Assembly (NCBI GenBank): GCA_029261965.1
Contig: JAJDAH010000373.1
Span: forward strand, 1-42,919
Source of the DNA: Polyangiaceae bacterium
GTDB lineage: Bacteria > Myxococcota_A > Polyangia > Polyangiales > Polyangiaceae
DNA length: 42,919 nt
Direction of reading: 5' to 3'
In this document: positions 15,035 to 24,410 of the stretch, one piece after another
Layout: each line of letters begins with the position of its first letter
Numbering within the stretch: the stretch's first letter is position 1
The notes under the pieces: generated by a model
The model's database searches: none
Seen by the model: only the letters and a program-made list of their open reading frames with translations
Told to the model about the DNA's origin: nothing
Program-made: the position numbers and the translations under genes

Positions 15035-17155
15035 ATGCGCGACCTCGGCCTCGACGCGGGCGGGCAAGCTCGGGAGGCCGGGCGCTTGGCGACGTGTTTC
15101 GTCCTCGCTCTTGCGGTTGTCGTCGTGTCCTGCGCCTCCACGGAGCCGGGTCGCTACGGCGTTCAGTCGCTCGAGATCCGTGGAGCAGAAGAGATGGATG
15201 AGGAGTCGCTGTCGACGTGCCTCGTCACGAGAGAGCGAGCGCGAGCGTCTGTTCGGTTAGGCGTTTCTTCCCCCGAGTGTGGCGAGCCCCCATTTGATCG
15301 CTCCTCTCCGGAAATTCGACTCTGGCGGTGGCCCTGGACGGAATGGCCGGCGTTCAACCAAGCCGTGTTCGACCAGGATCTCGAGCGCGTGCTCAGGTGG
15401 TACCGCGCACGGGGGTTTTACGACGCGAAGATCTCGAAGGTAGAGCTCGACCCCGCGGAGGCGGCCGAGCCGGGTGCCGTCGGTGACTGCGATCCCGAAA
15501 CGGAAAAGTGCAAAGTAGCGATAGTCGTCACCGTCGAAGAGGGCCTGCCAGTTTTGGTCACTCGTGTCGAGATGTTGGGGCTCGACGCGCTGCCCGAACC
15601 GGTTAGAAGATCCGCCGCACGGAGCACGGTTCTCGAGTCGAAGCGTCGCTTCGACGAGGCGGAGTACGACCGCGGGAAGCGCCGCATCGAGGACGCTCTC
15701 CGGGACGCTGGATACGCCGCCGCGAAGGTCGACGGAGTCGTGGAGATCGATACGACGGCCCGCACGGCCACGGTCGAGTATCGTGTGACTCCAGGCCCGA
15801 CGTACCGCTTCGGCCGGCTCACGGTCGAGGGTGCCGACGGCCTGCCGCTCGAGAAGATCGCGCGCGCCGCGGCGCTACCGACGGGCCGTGATTTCGACCC
15901 CGAGGTGCTTCGAGAGATCCAGGCGGAGGTGTTCGCCCTCGGGGCATTCTCGGCGGTAGAAGTAGTCGAGAAGCTCGACGAGGCGTCTCACGAGGTGGAC
16001 GTCGTCGTCAAGGTGACGCCGCTCGCGCCCCAGCAGCTACGCGTCGGTCTCGGAGTGCTCAGCGGCGCGAGTCGGCGCACCGATACCGGCGAGCTCGAGA
16101 GCATTCCTCAGTGGGATCTCCATTTGTTCGGGACCTACGAGCGGCGCCATCTCGCCGGCTCGCTCGCGAGGCTGCGCGTCGAAGAACGCCCTCGCATGAT
16201 TTTCAATCGCCAGTTCCCGAGTGCGTCGCCGCCCCAGTTCGGCAACGTGCTCAGCGCGAACCTTCACTTGCCAGCGCTCGTCGAGCCGCGCACGAACAAC
16301 TTCACCAGCACCCAGTGGGACTTCGGTCCCGACGCATTTCTCGGATTTCGGCGTTCGGACGTGCTGTTCCGTGTGGGCGCGCGTCGCGGTTTCTGGCGGC
16401 GGCGAGTCGTCGCCACGCTGGCTTTGCAACAAGATCTCTTCGTCGTTCCCACCGCGAGGAATTCGACGTCGGACGGAAGTCCGTTGCCGGTTTCGTACCG
16501 CTACGCGTTCGTCGAACAGGACGTACGCCTCGATCTGCGTGACGACCGGGTGCGGGCGTCCAAGGGTGCGTACTTCGCGGTCAACGCCACCCAGGGCGGG
16601 CGCTGGCAGGCGTCGGACTTCACGGCCTTTCGCGTCGGGCCGGAGGCCCGGGCCTACATCCCATTGCCGTTCGACATGGTGATCGCTTCTCGGTTCGCTG
16701 TGGCCGCGTTTTTCGTGACGGACGCGTCCGCGCGCATCGACGCCCTCTCCCAACAGTTGGGTCCGTCGAGCTATCGCCTCCGCGGCGGCGGGGCGAACGG
16801 AAATCGCGGTTTTTTCCCGGGTGAGCTCGGTGCTGGTCCGCAGGGCGGGGTGCGGCGTTGGCTCTCCACGCTCGAGCTCCGGGTGCCGTTCGGGTCGAGT
16901 CTCGCCATGGTCGGTTTCCTCGACGCCGGCGACGTCAACGACGCCCGCCGCTTTCGATTCAATCACCTCAATACGAGCGTCGGATTTGGGTTCTGGTACT
17001 ACACCATCGTCGGCGCCATCCGCCTGGATGCTGGATTTCGTATTCCCGCTTGGCAACGTGCCGACGGATCCGACGGTATCGACCCCGATGCTTCGACCTT
17101 TCCATTCACCGAAGCGCCGGGTGCGCTCCACTTGACGATCGGCGAGTCGTTTTGA
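15035..17155 (+). CDS. tamA: TamA/BamA-like Omp85-family outer-membrane protein
   Basis: A 706-aa Omp85 protein. The N-terminus has a lipoprotein-type signal (VVVVSCAS) instead of the plain signal peptide usual for TamA. POTRA-type beta-alpha domains follow (RWYRARGFYDAKISKVEL; RIEDALRDAGYAAAKV; PGPTYRFGRLTVEG), then the C-terminal 16-strand surface-antigen barrel from about residue 330. Near the end are the FLDAGDV strand and the GIGFWYYT-like strand typical of the family. With TamB it forms the TAM system that links both membranes and has been tied to outer-membrane protein insertion and phospholipid movement. The TamB gene overlaps its stop codon, so the pair is one operon. A sigma-54-like promoter points at it. 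Confidence 0.88.
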   Translation: MRDLGLDAGGQAREAGRLATCFVLALAVVVVSCASTEPGRYGVQSLEIRGAEEMDEESLSTCLVTRERARASVRLGVSSPECGEPPFDRSSPEIRLWRWPWTEWPAFNQAVFDQDLERVLRWYRARGFYDAKISKVELDPAEAAEPGAVGDCDPETEKCKVAIVVTVEEGLPVLVTRVEMLGLDALPEPVRRSAARSTVLESKRRFDEAEYDRGKRRIEDALRDAGYAAAKVDGVVEIDTTARTATVEYRVTPGPTYRFGRLTVEGADGLPLEKIARAAALPTGRDFDPEVLREIQAEVFALGAFSAVEVVEKLDEASHEVDVVVKVTPLAPQQLRVGLGVLSGASRRTDTGELESIPQWDLHLFGTYERRHLAGSLARLRVEERPRMIFNRQFPSASPPQFGNVLSANLHLPALVEPRTNNFTSTQWDFGPDAFLGFRRSDVLFRVGARRGFWRRRVVATLALQQDLFVVPTARNSTSDGSPLPVSYRYAFVEQDVRLDLRDDRVRASKGAYFAVNATQGGRWQASDFTAFRVGPEARAYIPLPFDMVIASRFAVAAFFVTDASARIDALSQQLGPSSYRLRGGGANGNRGFFPGELGAGPQGGVRRWLSTLELRVPFGSSLAMVGFLDAGDVNDARRFRFNHLNTSVGFGFWYYTIVGAIRLDAGFRIPAWQRADGSDGIDPDASTFPFTEAPGALHLTIGESF

Positions 17156-20100
17156 CCCGTCGATCGCGCGGCCGGATCTACCTCGCTCGCGCCGGAAAAA
17201 TCGCCGCCGGTTTCGCGGCGTTCGTGGTGCTCCTCATCGCGTTCGGTCTCTTCACCAACACGGGACGAAGCTGGATTCTCGAAACGGCGCTCGAGCAAAT
17301 CAACGCGCAAATCCCCGGGACCCTTTCGGCGCAGAGACTCGTGGAGATACAGCCCTGGGCGGTCGAGCTCGGCGGCGTCGAAGCGCGTGATCCCACTGGT
17401 GAAAAAGTCCTCGAGGTGCGTCGCGTCCGTCTCGAGCTGAACGCTCGCGCGCTCTTGTCGGGTCGCTTCGTCGGGCACAGGTTGGTGCTCGCGGGCGGCT
17501 CCGTGGACCTTCGAAAAGTCGACGCCAGCCGGGAGGGTTTGCTTTCCGCGTTCGTCGACCCCGACGCTCCGGAGGAAGTCTCCGCCGCCGAGGCGCCCAC
17601 GCCGTACGTGCGCGTCTCGGTGATCGAGCTCGATGCCATCGAGGTTCTCCTTCCGCCGACGCCCCTCGGGGAGCTCGTGGCCAAGGTCGGCCGGGCGCGC
17701 GGCAGCTTCGAGCTCGACGGCGAGCCGAGCGCCCGCCTGGACGAGTTCGCCCTCGAGGTCGTTCGAGAGGACACCATCCTGGCTGAGCTCGACGTCGCTG
17801 CGCTCATGGCTCCGGGCAAGTCGCCATCACGGATCGAGCTCACGCTGCTCGCCGGCGAGGCTCGCGTAGTCTCCACGGCTTCGGCCGTCCTGCCCTGGCA
17901 AGAGGGGTGGCGTGCCGAGCCGGCGGCGCTCGACTTGCGCGTCGAAGGGCTGCGAGCCGAGGGTCTCGCGCGAGTGCTTCGTGACGACGCGATGGCCGAC
18001 GCGTTCGTGGGTCCCATCACCGCCCGAGTTTCAGCCAGCGGCACGCCTGACGATCTGGATGTTACTTTCGATTTCGAAACGCCCGGCGGCCCGGTGAAGA
18101 TGCAGGTGCGACTGCAAGATCTCGAACACGCCACATGGCGGGCTCACGCCGAGGATCTCGCGCTGGCACGGGTTCATCGCGCGGCGCCGAAGTACGTGGT
18201 GGGCGCAACCGTGACCGGCGAGGCCCGCTTCGCCGATCTCACGTCGATCGGGGTCGTCGCCCGACTCGACGACGCCACGATCGACGGCACGCCGCTGCCC
18301 CTCGTCGAGATCGAGGGCACCCTCGGAGAAAACGGGATCGACGCGTTGCTCGTTCGAGCTCGCGATGCGAGAAGTCGCCTCGATCTGAGCGGCGACGTCA
18401 CGTTCGACGGTTCGGGCCGGGTGAAGCTGGATGCCAAGCTCGATGCGGCTCTGCTCCGCAAGATCCAGAAAATCACCGGCGCAGAAGTCCCGAAGGGCAG
18501 GGGGAGGCTGGACGCGCGGCTCGAAATCGAGACTCGCCGATTCGAGCGCATCGAGGTCGACGGGCAGCTCAGCGCTCGGGCGGTCGCCGTCGGTGACGTT
18601 TCGGTCGACGCCATCGATGCGACCGTTCACGTCGAAGGCGACTGGCCCCGGCTCATGGGCGCGGTGCGCGCCGAGGCTCGTGGCCTGAATGTCGGTGAAA
18701 CTCGCCTCCGCCGAGGAACCGTCCGCATCGCCGGGGGGCCACAGAGCTACGACGTTCTCGTGCGCGCGGACTCGAACCGCGGACGAGGCCGACTCGCCGC
18801 GAAGGTGGCGGTCTCGGACGAGTTCGTGGTCGTGCGAGCGACCGGCAGCGGCTCTGCGGCGGGTGCGCCGGTGTCACTCGTGCTCGAGCCGACGCGCATC
18901 GACCGCCGAGGCCGCGTCGTCACCGAAGGGGTGAAGGTGCGCGTCGCCGAGCAAGAAGTGTTCGCCGAGGGCCGGCTCGCGCCCGACGCCCTGAGCTTCG
19001 AGTTTCGCTCGGAGCGGGTGGATCTCCTGAAGATCTCCCGGCTGCTCGAGCTCGAACCGCCCGTGCGCGGCGTGCTCACCTTGGATGGGCGTCTACGCGG
19101 ATCTGGGGCTCGCCCGATAGCGAGCTTGAGCTTTCGGGGGCGGGATATTGGCCTCGGAAAACGCCCGGGCGTCGATGCGGAGGGCCAAGTCGACCTCGAC
19201 GCGCAGGTGGGCGAGCTGCGCGTCCGTCTCGACGCCACGTCGCCGAAGGCAATCGACGGTAAATCCGCGCTCGACGTCGGGGTCATCGCTTCGAGTGACT
19301 TCACCCCCGGCCCGAACCTCACCCAATCGTTGGCGGAGAGCCCGTTCACGATCGATCTCGTGCTCACCCGGCTTCACAGCGATTTCCTGCGCGAGTGGAT
19401 CGGCGTGGAATCGCTGCCGGTGTCGGGTGCCGTCGCGGGCAAAGCCAAGCTCCAAGGGCCGCTCAGCTCGCCTTCGCTGAAGCTCAGCTCGACGTCGGAG
19501 CTGTTGGCTTTCGGTCGTTCCGAGCTCGTGCTCGACGTCGGCGGCGAGTACACGCGCGGCAAGCTCGAGACATCCGCCAGTCTGCGCGACGAGTTGGGTG
19601 GTTGGGTGACCATGACGGCATCAGGCAGCTTTGCCGACGCGCCGACGGATCTCGACTTCGACGCGCTCCTCGCCCGGCTTCCGACGGCGGCGGACCAGGC
19701 CAAGTGGTCCGTCGACGTCGCGGCGGCGGAACGGGAGGTCGCCAAGTTGCCGCTCCCGGCAGATCTGGGCTCGATGCCTCCGGCCCGTGTAGCGGTGTCG
19801 GCGAACGTGACCCACGAGCCAAGCGCGGAGCCCGAGGGAGCCTTGCGGATCGCGCTTCGACAAAGCGGAGCCTACGGACCGCTCGGCGATTGCCGGAGCG
19901 AAGGCTTCAAAATCGATGCCCGCGCGAAGCTCAGGGGAGGGAAGCTCCACGCGACGCTGGCGGGCCGCGGCCCAAAGCAAGAGCTCCTGAGCGGCAAGGC
20001 GGACGCCGTCGCGAAGCTTGCCCCTTGGCTGCGGGGCGAAGCCCCGGAGCTTCGCGCTCTCGACGCGGAGCTCGAGACTCGCGTGCTGCGACTTTCGTCG

Positions 20101-21765
20101 TTGCCGTTTCTCTGTCAACAGCTCCGAGGCACCCTGACCGCCAAGTTGGCGGGTACCGATCTTCTCGGTGGCTCGAGGCGCGCCGAGGGCAAGATACGTG
20201 CTGCGTCGCTCAGCTTCGGCTCGTCGGAGCGCGTCGATGTCGAGCTCGATCTATCCGCCACCAACACCGTGGCCAAGGTGGACGGATCGGTCGTGTCGCG
20301 CGACCGAACGTCTCGGATCCACGCGCGGCTTCCGATCCAAGTCAAAGAAGGCGAGCCCATCGTGCCACCGCGCACTCGGGTTTTCGCCGACGTCGAGCTC
20401 GACCGTCTCCACATCGCGCCGTTTCTCGATCCCAAGGGCAGTATTTCCTACGCGTCTGGCTCGGTGAGCGGCGCCCTTCGGCTCCGTGGCACCGTCGCCG
20501 AGCCGAAGCCGTCGGGCCACGTCGATCTGAACGACGTGGCGTTCACCGCGACCGAGTTCGCCCAGCCAGTTCGTCGTGTTGCCGGACGCATTCGCTTGCA
20601 GGATCAGAAGGTCCACCTCGAAAACATCAGCGCGAAGGACCGAGACGGGACGCTTCGCCTCGATGGCGAGGTCGGTTTGAGCGATCTACCTAACGTCGAG
20701 GCGAAGCTCGACCTGAGCGCGAGGGATTTCCCCGTCCGACAACAAGGGCAGGTCGTGGCGACTCTGAAGCTCGACGCCGCTGTGCGCGCGCGCTCGACGC
20801 CGACCGAAACCGTCGTGCACCTCGACTTGACGAACGTGGACACCTGGCTCGAAGGCGGCGACCTACGGCGAGGACTCTCCTTGAAGGACCATCCCGACAT
20901 CGTCGTAGACGGCGAGTCAGCTCTTCCCGGCGCTCGAGCGAAAAACGAGCCCGCGAAGGCCAAGGCGGCGGGCCAGAATAAGGAAAGCCCGGAGTCCGCC
21001 GCACCGACCACCACGCGCCTCGTAGTCGACGCGAGCGAATCGTTCTGGGTGAAGCGCTCCGACTTCGCGGTCAAGCTCCGGACGAAGCTCGTAGCCGAGA
21101 TCGACCGGGACGCCGCCCGTGTGACCGGCAAAGTCGACCTCGAACGCGGTTATCTGCAGCTGATGGGCAAGGTGTTCGACATCGATCGATCCAGCGAGCT
21201 TCGGTTCATCGGCTCGGACACGCCGGATCCGGTGCTGGACATCGTCGCCAAGCACGACAACCGACGAACCGGCGACGACGTCACCGTGCGCATCTCCGGC
21301 CGAGGTTCGAAGCCCGAGCTCGAGTTCCTGGTCAATTCCCAATCGACGACGGCTGGCGAGGCGTTCCTCGCCATCTACGGCTCGCAACAATCCAACGAGC
21401 GGCCCGAGGAGGCCGAGGGTCAAGCTCAGCAGTTCGTGGGCGGGCTCACCGCCGGACTACTCGCCACGACCGCGCGCCGCGAGCTCGGCGCCGCCGCACC
21501 GATCCTGATGGTCGAACCCGGAGAAAAGGCGGGCGCAGGGCGAGTGCGCGCCGGGTTCGAGCTCGACTCGCTCATCCCCCCGTTTTTGCGTCGCGCCATC
21601 ACTGGGCTCTACGTCGAAGGAATCGTTGCCAACGAAGAGCAACAGGACGCCAACGTTCAAGGAGGCGCCCTGCTCGAGCTCTACTTTCCGCGGAGCATCT
21701 TCACGACTGGTCAATACGGTCCCGGCTCCACCTGGTCGGTGGATGTCGGAATTCAAGTCTGGTGA
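17152..21765 (+). CDS. tamB: TamB-type translocation/assembly module protein (DUF490)
   Basis: About 1537 aa. The start is TTG 17152 within the tamA stop (TTGA), the classic coupled layout; upstream frame is only tamA in another phase. One N-terminal membrane helix (AAGFAAFVVLLIAFGLF) anchors it in the inner membrane. A very long beta-rich periplasmic body follows, with repeated GxLxLDGxV and AxLDLSA patterns, as in AsmA-like lipid-bridging proteins. The last 350 residues are the conserved TamB domain, with ERGYLQLMGKVFDIDRSSELRF, DPVLDIVA and TTAGEAFLAIYG. It probably forms a hydrophobic groove carrying phospholipids between membranes. The Ala/Lys-rich stretch near residues 1255-1285 is a likely flexible insert. 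It is convergent with, and overlaps by 13 bp, the next gene. Confidence 0.9.
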   Translation: MTRRSRGRIYLARAGKIAAGFAAFVVLLIAFGLFTNTGRSWILETALEQINAQIPGTLSAQRLVEIQPWAVELGGVEARDPTGEKVLEVRRVRLELNARALLSGRFVGHRLVLAGGSVDLRKVDASREGLLSAFVDPDAPEEVSAAEAPTPYVRVSVIELDAIEVLLPPTPLGELVAKVGRARGSFELDGEPSARLDEFALEVVREDTILAELDVAALMAPGKSPSRIELTLLAGEARVVSTASAVLPWQEGWRAEPAALDLRVEGLRAEGLARVLRDDAMADAFVGPITARVSASGTPDDLDVTFDFETPGGPVKMQVRLQDLEHATWRAHAEDLALARVHRAAPKYVVGATVTGEARFADLTSIGVVARLDDATIDGTPLPLVEIEGTLGENGIDALLVRARDARSRLDLSGDVTFDGSGRVKLDAKLDAALLRKIQKITGAEVPKGRGRLDARLEIETRRFERIEVDGQLSARAVAVGDVSVDAIDATVHVEGDWPRLMGAVRAEARGLNVGETRLRRGTVRIAGGPQSYDVLVRADSNRGRGRLAAKVAVSDEFVVVRATGSGSAAGAPVSLVLEPTRIDRRGRVVTEGVKVRVAEQEVFAEGRLAPDALSFEFRSERVDLLKISRLLELEPPVRGVLTLDGRLRGSGARPIASLSFRGRDIGLGKRPGVDAEGQVDLDAQVGELRVRLDATSPKAIDGKSALDVGVIASSDFTPGPNLTQSLAESPFTIDLVLTRLHSDFLREWIGVESLPVSGAVAGKAKLQGPLSSPSLKLSSTSELLAFGRSELVLDVGGEYTRGKLETSASLRDELGGWVTMTASGSFADAPTDLDFDALLARLPTAADQAKWSVDVAAAEREVAKLPLPADLGSMPPARVAVSANVTHEPSAEPEGALRIALRQSGAYGPLGDCRSEGFKIDARAKLRGGKLHATLAGRGPKQELLSGKADAVAKLAPWLRGEAPELRALDAELETRVLRLSSLPFLCQQLRGTLTAKLAGTDLLGGSRRAEGKIRAASLSFGSSERVDVELDLSATNTVAKVDGSVVSRDRTSRIHARLPIQVKEGEPIVPPRTRVFADVELDRLHIAPFLDPKGSISYASGSVSGALRLRGTVAEPKPSGHVDLNDVAFTATEFAQPVRRVAGRIRLQDQKVHLENISAKDRDGTLRLDGEVGLSDLPNVEAKLDLSARDFPVRQQGQVVATLKLDAAVRARSTPTETVVHLDLTNVDTWLEGGDLRRGLSLKDHPDIVVDGESALPGARAKNEPAKAKAAGQNKESPESAAPTTTRLVVDASESFWVKRSDFAVKLRTKLVAEIDRDAARVTGKVDLERGYLQLMGKVFDIDRSSELRFIGSDTPDPVLDIVAKHDNRRTGDDVTVRISGRGSKPELEFLVNSQSTTAGEAFLAIYGSQQSNERPEEAEGQAQQFVGGLTAGLLATTARRELGAAAPILMVEPGEKAGAGRVRAGFELDSLIPPFLRRAITGLYVEGIVANEEQQDANVQGGALLELYFPRSIFTTGQYGPGSTWSVDVGIQVW

Positions 21766-22040
21766 GCTCGTCGCGGCCGCGATCCGTCAGTAGCGAACTG
21801 GCGCGGCGTCGGTGCGACGTCCACGTGCCAACTCTCGTCCGCGTAGGAAACGTAGCCACCGGCTTCGAGTTGATCGACGAGCTTCACGGCTTCTTCGGGG
21901 CTGCACTCGAAGCGCTCGGCCAAGAGCTTCGAGATGGCTTCTCGGCCAGCTTCGTAGTCTCCGAGGTCGCTCTTCAACATGCGAAACCTGACCATTTCGG
22001 CGAGCGCCGCCATGTGAACGCTCCGGCGGGGAGTCTGCAT
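21753..22040 (-). CDS. Small helical protein of unknown function
   Basis: About 95 aa from ATG 22040, preceded by AAAGGA. The middle is helical (AALAEMVRFRMLKSDLGDYEAGREAISKLL followed by SPEEAVKLVDQLEAGGYVSY), resembling a small winged-helix or helical domain. The ending is basic and disordered (DGSRPRRAHQT). No family recognised. It lies 28 nt downstream of the SH3-like gene on the same strand and probably shares its message. Its last 13 bp overlap the end of tamB. Confidence 0.7.
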   Translation of the reverse strand: MQTPRRSVHMAALAEMVRFRMLKSDLGDYEAGREAISKLLAERFECSPEEAVKLVDQLEAGGYVSYADESWHVDVAPTPRQFATDGSRPRRAHQT

Positions 22041-22068
22041 TTCTAAAAATGTCCTTTCGGGTTCGAGA

Positions 22069-23163
22069 TCATTGGGTGGTCCGGCCGGTGGCACGGGCGA
22101 GCTTCTTGGTGGATACCCAGAAACCCTTGCCGATCGGTGGGGCGACGTGCGTGTCTGCGGGCAGAACGCGAGTCCAGCCCTTCACCTTCGACACGACGAC
22201 CGTCTTGGTGTTCACCTCGATGCGCCCGATCACCGGCGAGCGAGTGCTCGGCGCGTTGCGGAGCGGTACCTCCTTTTTGACCATGACCGACGGCAGGCCC
22301 GGCTTTTCGACGATGCGGGTTCTAGGTTCGGTTCGCGCCTTGCTCAGGCCGGTCTGGTCGAAGATCTCGCCGCGGGGCAATGCTTGCAGATCCGTTCGTC
22401 GCACCCACCCTTCGACGATGACGTCGCTCACGTGCTGGACCTTCACGAAGTCGGTGCGCTTCTCTTGGCTCCAAAAGAGGATGCCCAGGCCCCCGCGCTT
22501 CAATTGGATGACGGGTTTCTGGCCCGCTCCGGCTCGAGCAAAAACGTCCACCTGTTTCCCTTTGGCCACGTAGCCGAGGGCGTTGGGGACGACGTGGGGT
22601 AGCTTGCTCGGTTTGCCACTCAGCGCCAAAGCATCGCAAGGAGCTGTCGTGGTGAAGGTCTGGTCGATCGGCGCGGTCGTGCGCTTCTGGATCCGCAACC
22701 CGAGGCCGCCGCGGCCGAGAACTCGCACGCGGCGATCTTGGTTGATCCAAACGTGGCGGGACACGACTGTAGTCGCTTCGTCGACGAAGACCGGGAGCGC
22801 GTCCACGTCGATGTAGCCGGCGATGCGGAAGCTTCCCTTGCCGCGACCGGTGCGAACGCTTGCTCGCGCGTCGGCGTCTTTGGGGAAACTGAACGCCGCA
22901 ACAGCGCTCTTCGCGCCGGTGAAACGAGCGACGGATTTGCCGTCTTTCCTCGCGCTGTAGATCGGCGTGCCGGCGGTCATCGTCGCGATGCCGCGGAGCA
23001 CGCAGGGGGCGTGTGCCCCGGCGAGTTGCTTCTTCCCGGCCGTTTGTGCGTGTGCTGTCGGGGTGGCGGCGATCAACGTCGCGAGAGCGGCGCCCGCCGA
23101 GACGAGGCCGAGCGTCGCTCGTCTCGTGATGGTTCGGGGGGAGGGCGTGTGGGAATGGTTCAT
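22069..23163 (-). CDS. Exported SH3-like domain protein with twin-arginine-type signal
   Basis: About 364 aa from ATG 23163. The N-terminus RTITRRATLGLVSAGAALAT with ATPTAHAQ after it looks like a Tat signal (pair of Arg before a moderately hydrophobic stretch). The mature protein is beta-rich, with segments resembling bacterial SH3 modules, most clearly near the C-terminus (VPLRNAPSTRSPVIGRIEVNTKTVVV ... GWTRVL), usually involved in binding cell-wall or surface ligands. It is rich in Lys, Gly and Val. A sigma-54-like promoter sits directly upstream and places the start 2 nt before the ATG; AGAGGTGGGG just before the ATG could be the ribosome-binding site of a longer transcript. Confidence 0.82.
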   Translation of the reverse strand: MNHSHTPSPRTITRRATLGLVSAGAALATLIAATPTAHAQTAGKKQLAGAHAPCVLRGIATMTAGTPIYSARKDGKSVARFTGAKSAVAAFSFPKDADARASVRTGRGKGSFRIAGYIDVDALPVFVDEATTVVSRHVWINQDRRVRVLGRGGLGLRIQKRTTAPIDQTFTTTAPCDALALSGKPSKLPHVVPNALGYVAKGKQVDVFARAGAGQKPVIQLKRGGLGILFWSQEKRTDFVKVQHVSDVIVEGWVRRTDLQALPRGEIFDQTGLSKARTEPRTRIVEKPGLPSVMVKKEVPLRNAPSTRSPVIGRIEVNTKTVVVSKVKGWTRVLPADTHVAPPIGKGFWVSTKKLARATGRTTQ

Positions 23164-23175
23164 CCCCACCTCTTT

Positions 23176-23191
23176 TGCATTCGTCGTGCCC
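23176..23191 (-). promoter_or_regulatory. Sigma-54-like promoter of SH3-like protein gene
   Basis: On the minus strand GGGCACGACGAATGCA: GG (23190-23189), ten bases, GC (23178-23177), with GGCACG perfect and ATGCA at -12. Predicted start about 23165, two bases before the ATG at 23163. Confidence 0.65.
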
Positions 23192-23245
23192 GAGTCGTTT
23201 CGTCGAACCAGCAGCAGAACGGCGCCAAATCGCCCCAGCCGTGGC

Positions 23246-23260
23246 GTGGCAAGTTGCCAC
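23246..23260. promoter_or_regulatory. Perfect 15-bp dyad upstream of SH3-like gene
   Basis: GTGGCAAGTTGCCAC, 17 bp with its C/G extension, one base different from the site at 10020-10034. A third half site GTGGCA follows at 23263-23268. The centre is about 63 bp upstream of the -24 element of the leftward promoter. On the plus strand TGGCAAAAATGTCGCC (23264-23279) has GG-N10-GC spacing but a poor -12, so a rightward promoter for the next lipoprotein gene is only a weak possibility. Confidence 0.6.
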
Positions 23261-23323
23261 GCGTGGCAAAAATGTCGCCCCGAAGCTGGTCAGCGCGTGA
23301 CGTGTCGTCGGATACTCCTGACC

Positions 23324-24193
23324 ATGTACGGATGCGTCCAAAAACAGCTCGCGTGGAAGCTGGCCACACCTGCATTCGCGGCCGCTTTCGGGTGTGCGGC
23401 CCCCCCTACAGCTAGCGGTCCGGTCGCCCCGGAGGCGCCCGTTTCTGAGGGGACCGCCGCCCCTGCCAGCCCGCCTTCCGCAGAAGCGGCGACGTCGCCG
23501 GCCAGCGAGGATCCGGAGGAGGATACGTCGGACGGCGATCCTCTGGTGGGGTTCGACGGCCTCGCCATCGACGATGCGGTGAGCCCCCTTCAACCGCAGA
23601 AGCTCGAAGGACCGTTCGAAAGCATCGACGTGTTCATCGCGGGGCGCGATCCCGACGTGGACGAGGGGTGTACGGCGCCGACTGGCAAGCCGAGCGTGGC
23701 TGCCAAGACGTTGTCGGCAAAAGATGGCGCCTTCGAGGTGAGACTGTTTCGACTGAAGACGGGGGATTCCTGCGAGCCGACCGAACATTGCTTCATTTCG
23801 CTGCGAAACGATGCTGGTTGGTGGGTCGGGGAGCGACTCTGCGCAGGCCGCCTCGACGCCGAGCGGCAGCTTTCTACCTCGGACACCGCGCTCCGGTGGG
23901 TGAAGCTCCGGGGCAGTGACGCAGCCGCGGTCGAGTACACGGTGTCCCTGCGGACGGCGAAGCCGGCCACGAAACTCGAGCTCCGGTGGCTCCGGCTCTG
24001 CGGCGTGGGCTCCGCGGGCGCCAGCTGCACCCGCCCGACGCTTTTGGCCTGCCTGGACGAGGACGGAACGAAGGAGTCGGCCAACGCGGACTTCAAGAAC
24101 GGTCAGCTGGTCTTGACGAGCTCCGCACCAAAAGACGCCTGCGATGACAACGAAGCGTTTCTCGTCGGAACCTTCGACGTCAGCTTCCCGTGA
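23324..24193 (+). CDS. Predicted lipoprotein of unknown function
   Basis: 289 aa from ATG 23324. It has a lipoprotein-type signal with lipobox AAFGC near residue 24, a long Pro/Ala/Ser/Glu linker, then a beta-rich domain with several Cys pairs (EGCTAP, DSCEPTEHCF, RLCAGR, LRLCGVG, ASCTRP, LACLDE, DACDDN), presumably disulfide-bonded in the periplasm or on the surface. No family recognised. It is divergent from the SH3-like gene and shares the 160-bp region containing the perfect dyad. Confidence 0.78.
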   Translation: MYGCVQKQLAWKLATPAFAAAFGCAAPPTASGPVAPEAPVSEGTAAPASPPSAEAATSPASEDPEEDTSDGDPLVGFDGLAIDDAVSPLQPQKLEGPFESIDVFIAGRDPDVDEGCTAPTGKPSVAAKTLSAKDGAFEVRLFRLKTGDSCEPTEHCFISLRNDAGWWVGERLCAGRLDAERQLSTSDTALRWVKLRGSDAAAVEYTVSLRTAKPATKLELRWLRLCGVGSAGASCTRPTLLACLDEDGTKESANADFKNGQLVLTSSAPKDACDDNEAFLVGTFDVSFP

Positions 24194-24363
24194 GCGAGAG
24201 GCTCTTGCTCTTGCTCTTGCCCGAGCTTGGCCGATCCAGACAATCCCGTGGCGCTTCCGGCGGAGTTGGGGCAGGCAGGGGCAGCGCAGCCGAAAACCAC
24301 GAGGGCCCCGAGCGTGGAGGCAAACGAGTGGGTCGTGAGATAGCGCATATTTTTCCGATTCAT
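24103..24363 (-). CDS. Possible small lipoprotein
   Basis: An 86-codon frame. From ATG 24363 (or 24348, MRYLTTHSF) the start looks like a lipoprotein signal with lipobox VVFGC followed by AAPACPNSAG, similar to the FGCAAP signal of the neighbouring lipoprotein. The rest is short and low in complexity (GQEQEQEP). It lies 47 nt downstream of the USP gene on the same strand, but its last 91 bases overlap the opposite-strand lipoprotein gene, which lowers confidence. Confidence 0.35.
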   Translation of the reverse strand: MNRKNMRYLTTHSFASTLGALVVFGCAAPACPNSAGSATGLSGSAKLGQEQEQEPLAHGKLTSKVPTRNASLSSQASFGAELVKTS

Positions 24364-24386
24364 CACGATTGAAGATTCATCACGAT
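24357..24386. repeat. 13-bp direct repeat pair
   Basis: GATTCATCACGAT occurs at 24357-24369 and again at 24374-24386, separated by four bases (17-bp period), in the gap after the USP gene. It could be a duplicated site or slippage product. Confidence 0.7.
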
Positions 24387-24410
24387 GGAAGAGAGGGTGA
24401 GTCGTTCTGT

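Noticed and set aside
20126-20145. GG-N10-GC match with GGCAC inside tamB
   Set aside because: The -12 part is CCGCC with no T before GC, and it is deep in coding sequence with no gene start nearby. Loose GGCAC-N8-GC matches are expected by chance in GC-rich DNA; I kept only those near gene starts with better -12 elements.
23264-23279. Rightward sigma-54 promoter for the lipoprotein at 23324
   Set aside because: Spacing fits but the -12 element is GTCGCC, and the site overlaps the dyad array; too weak to list separately.
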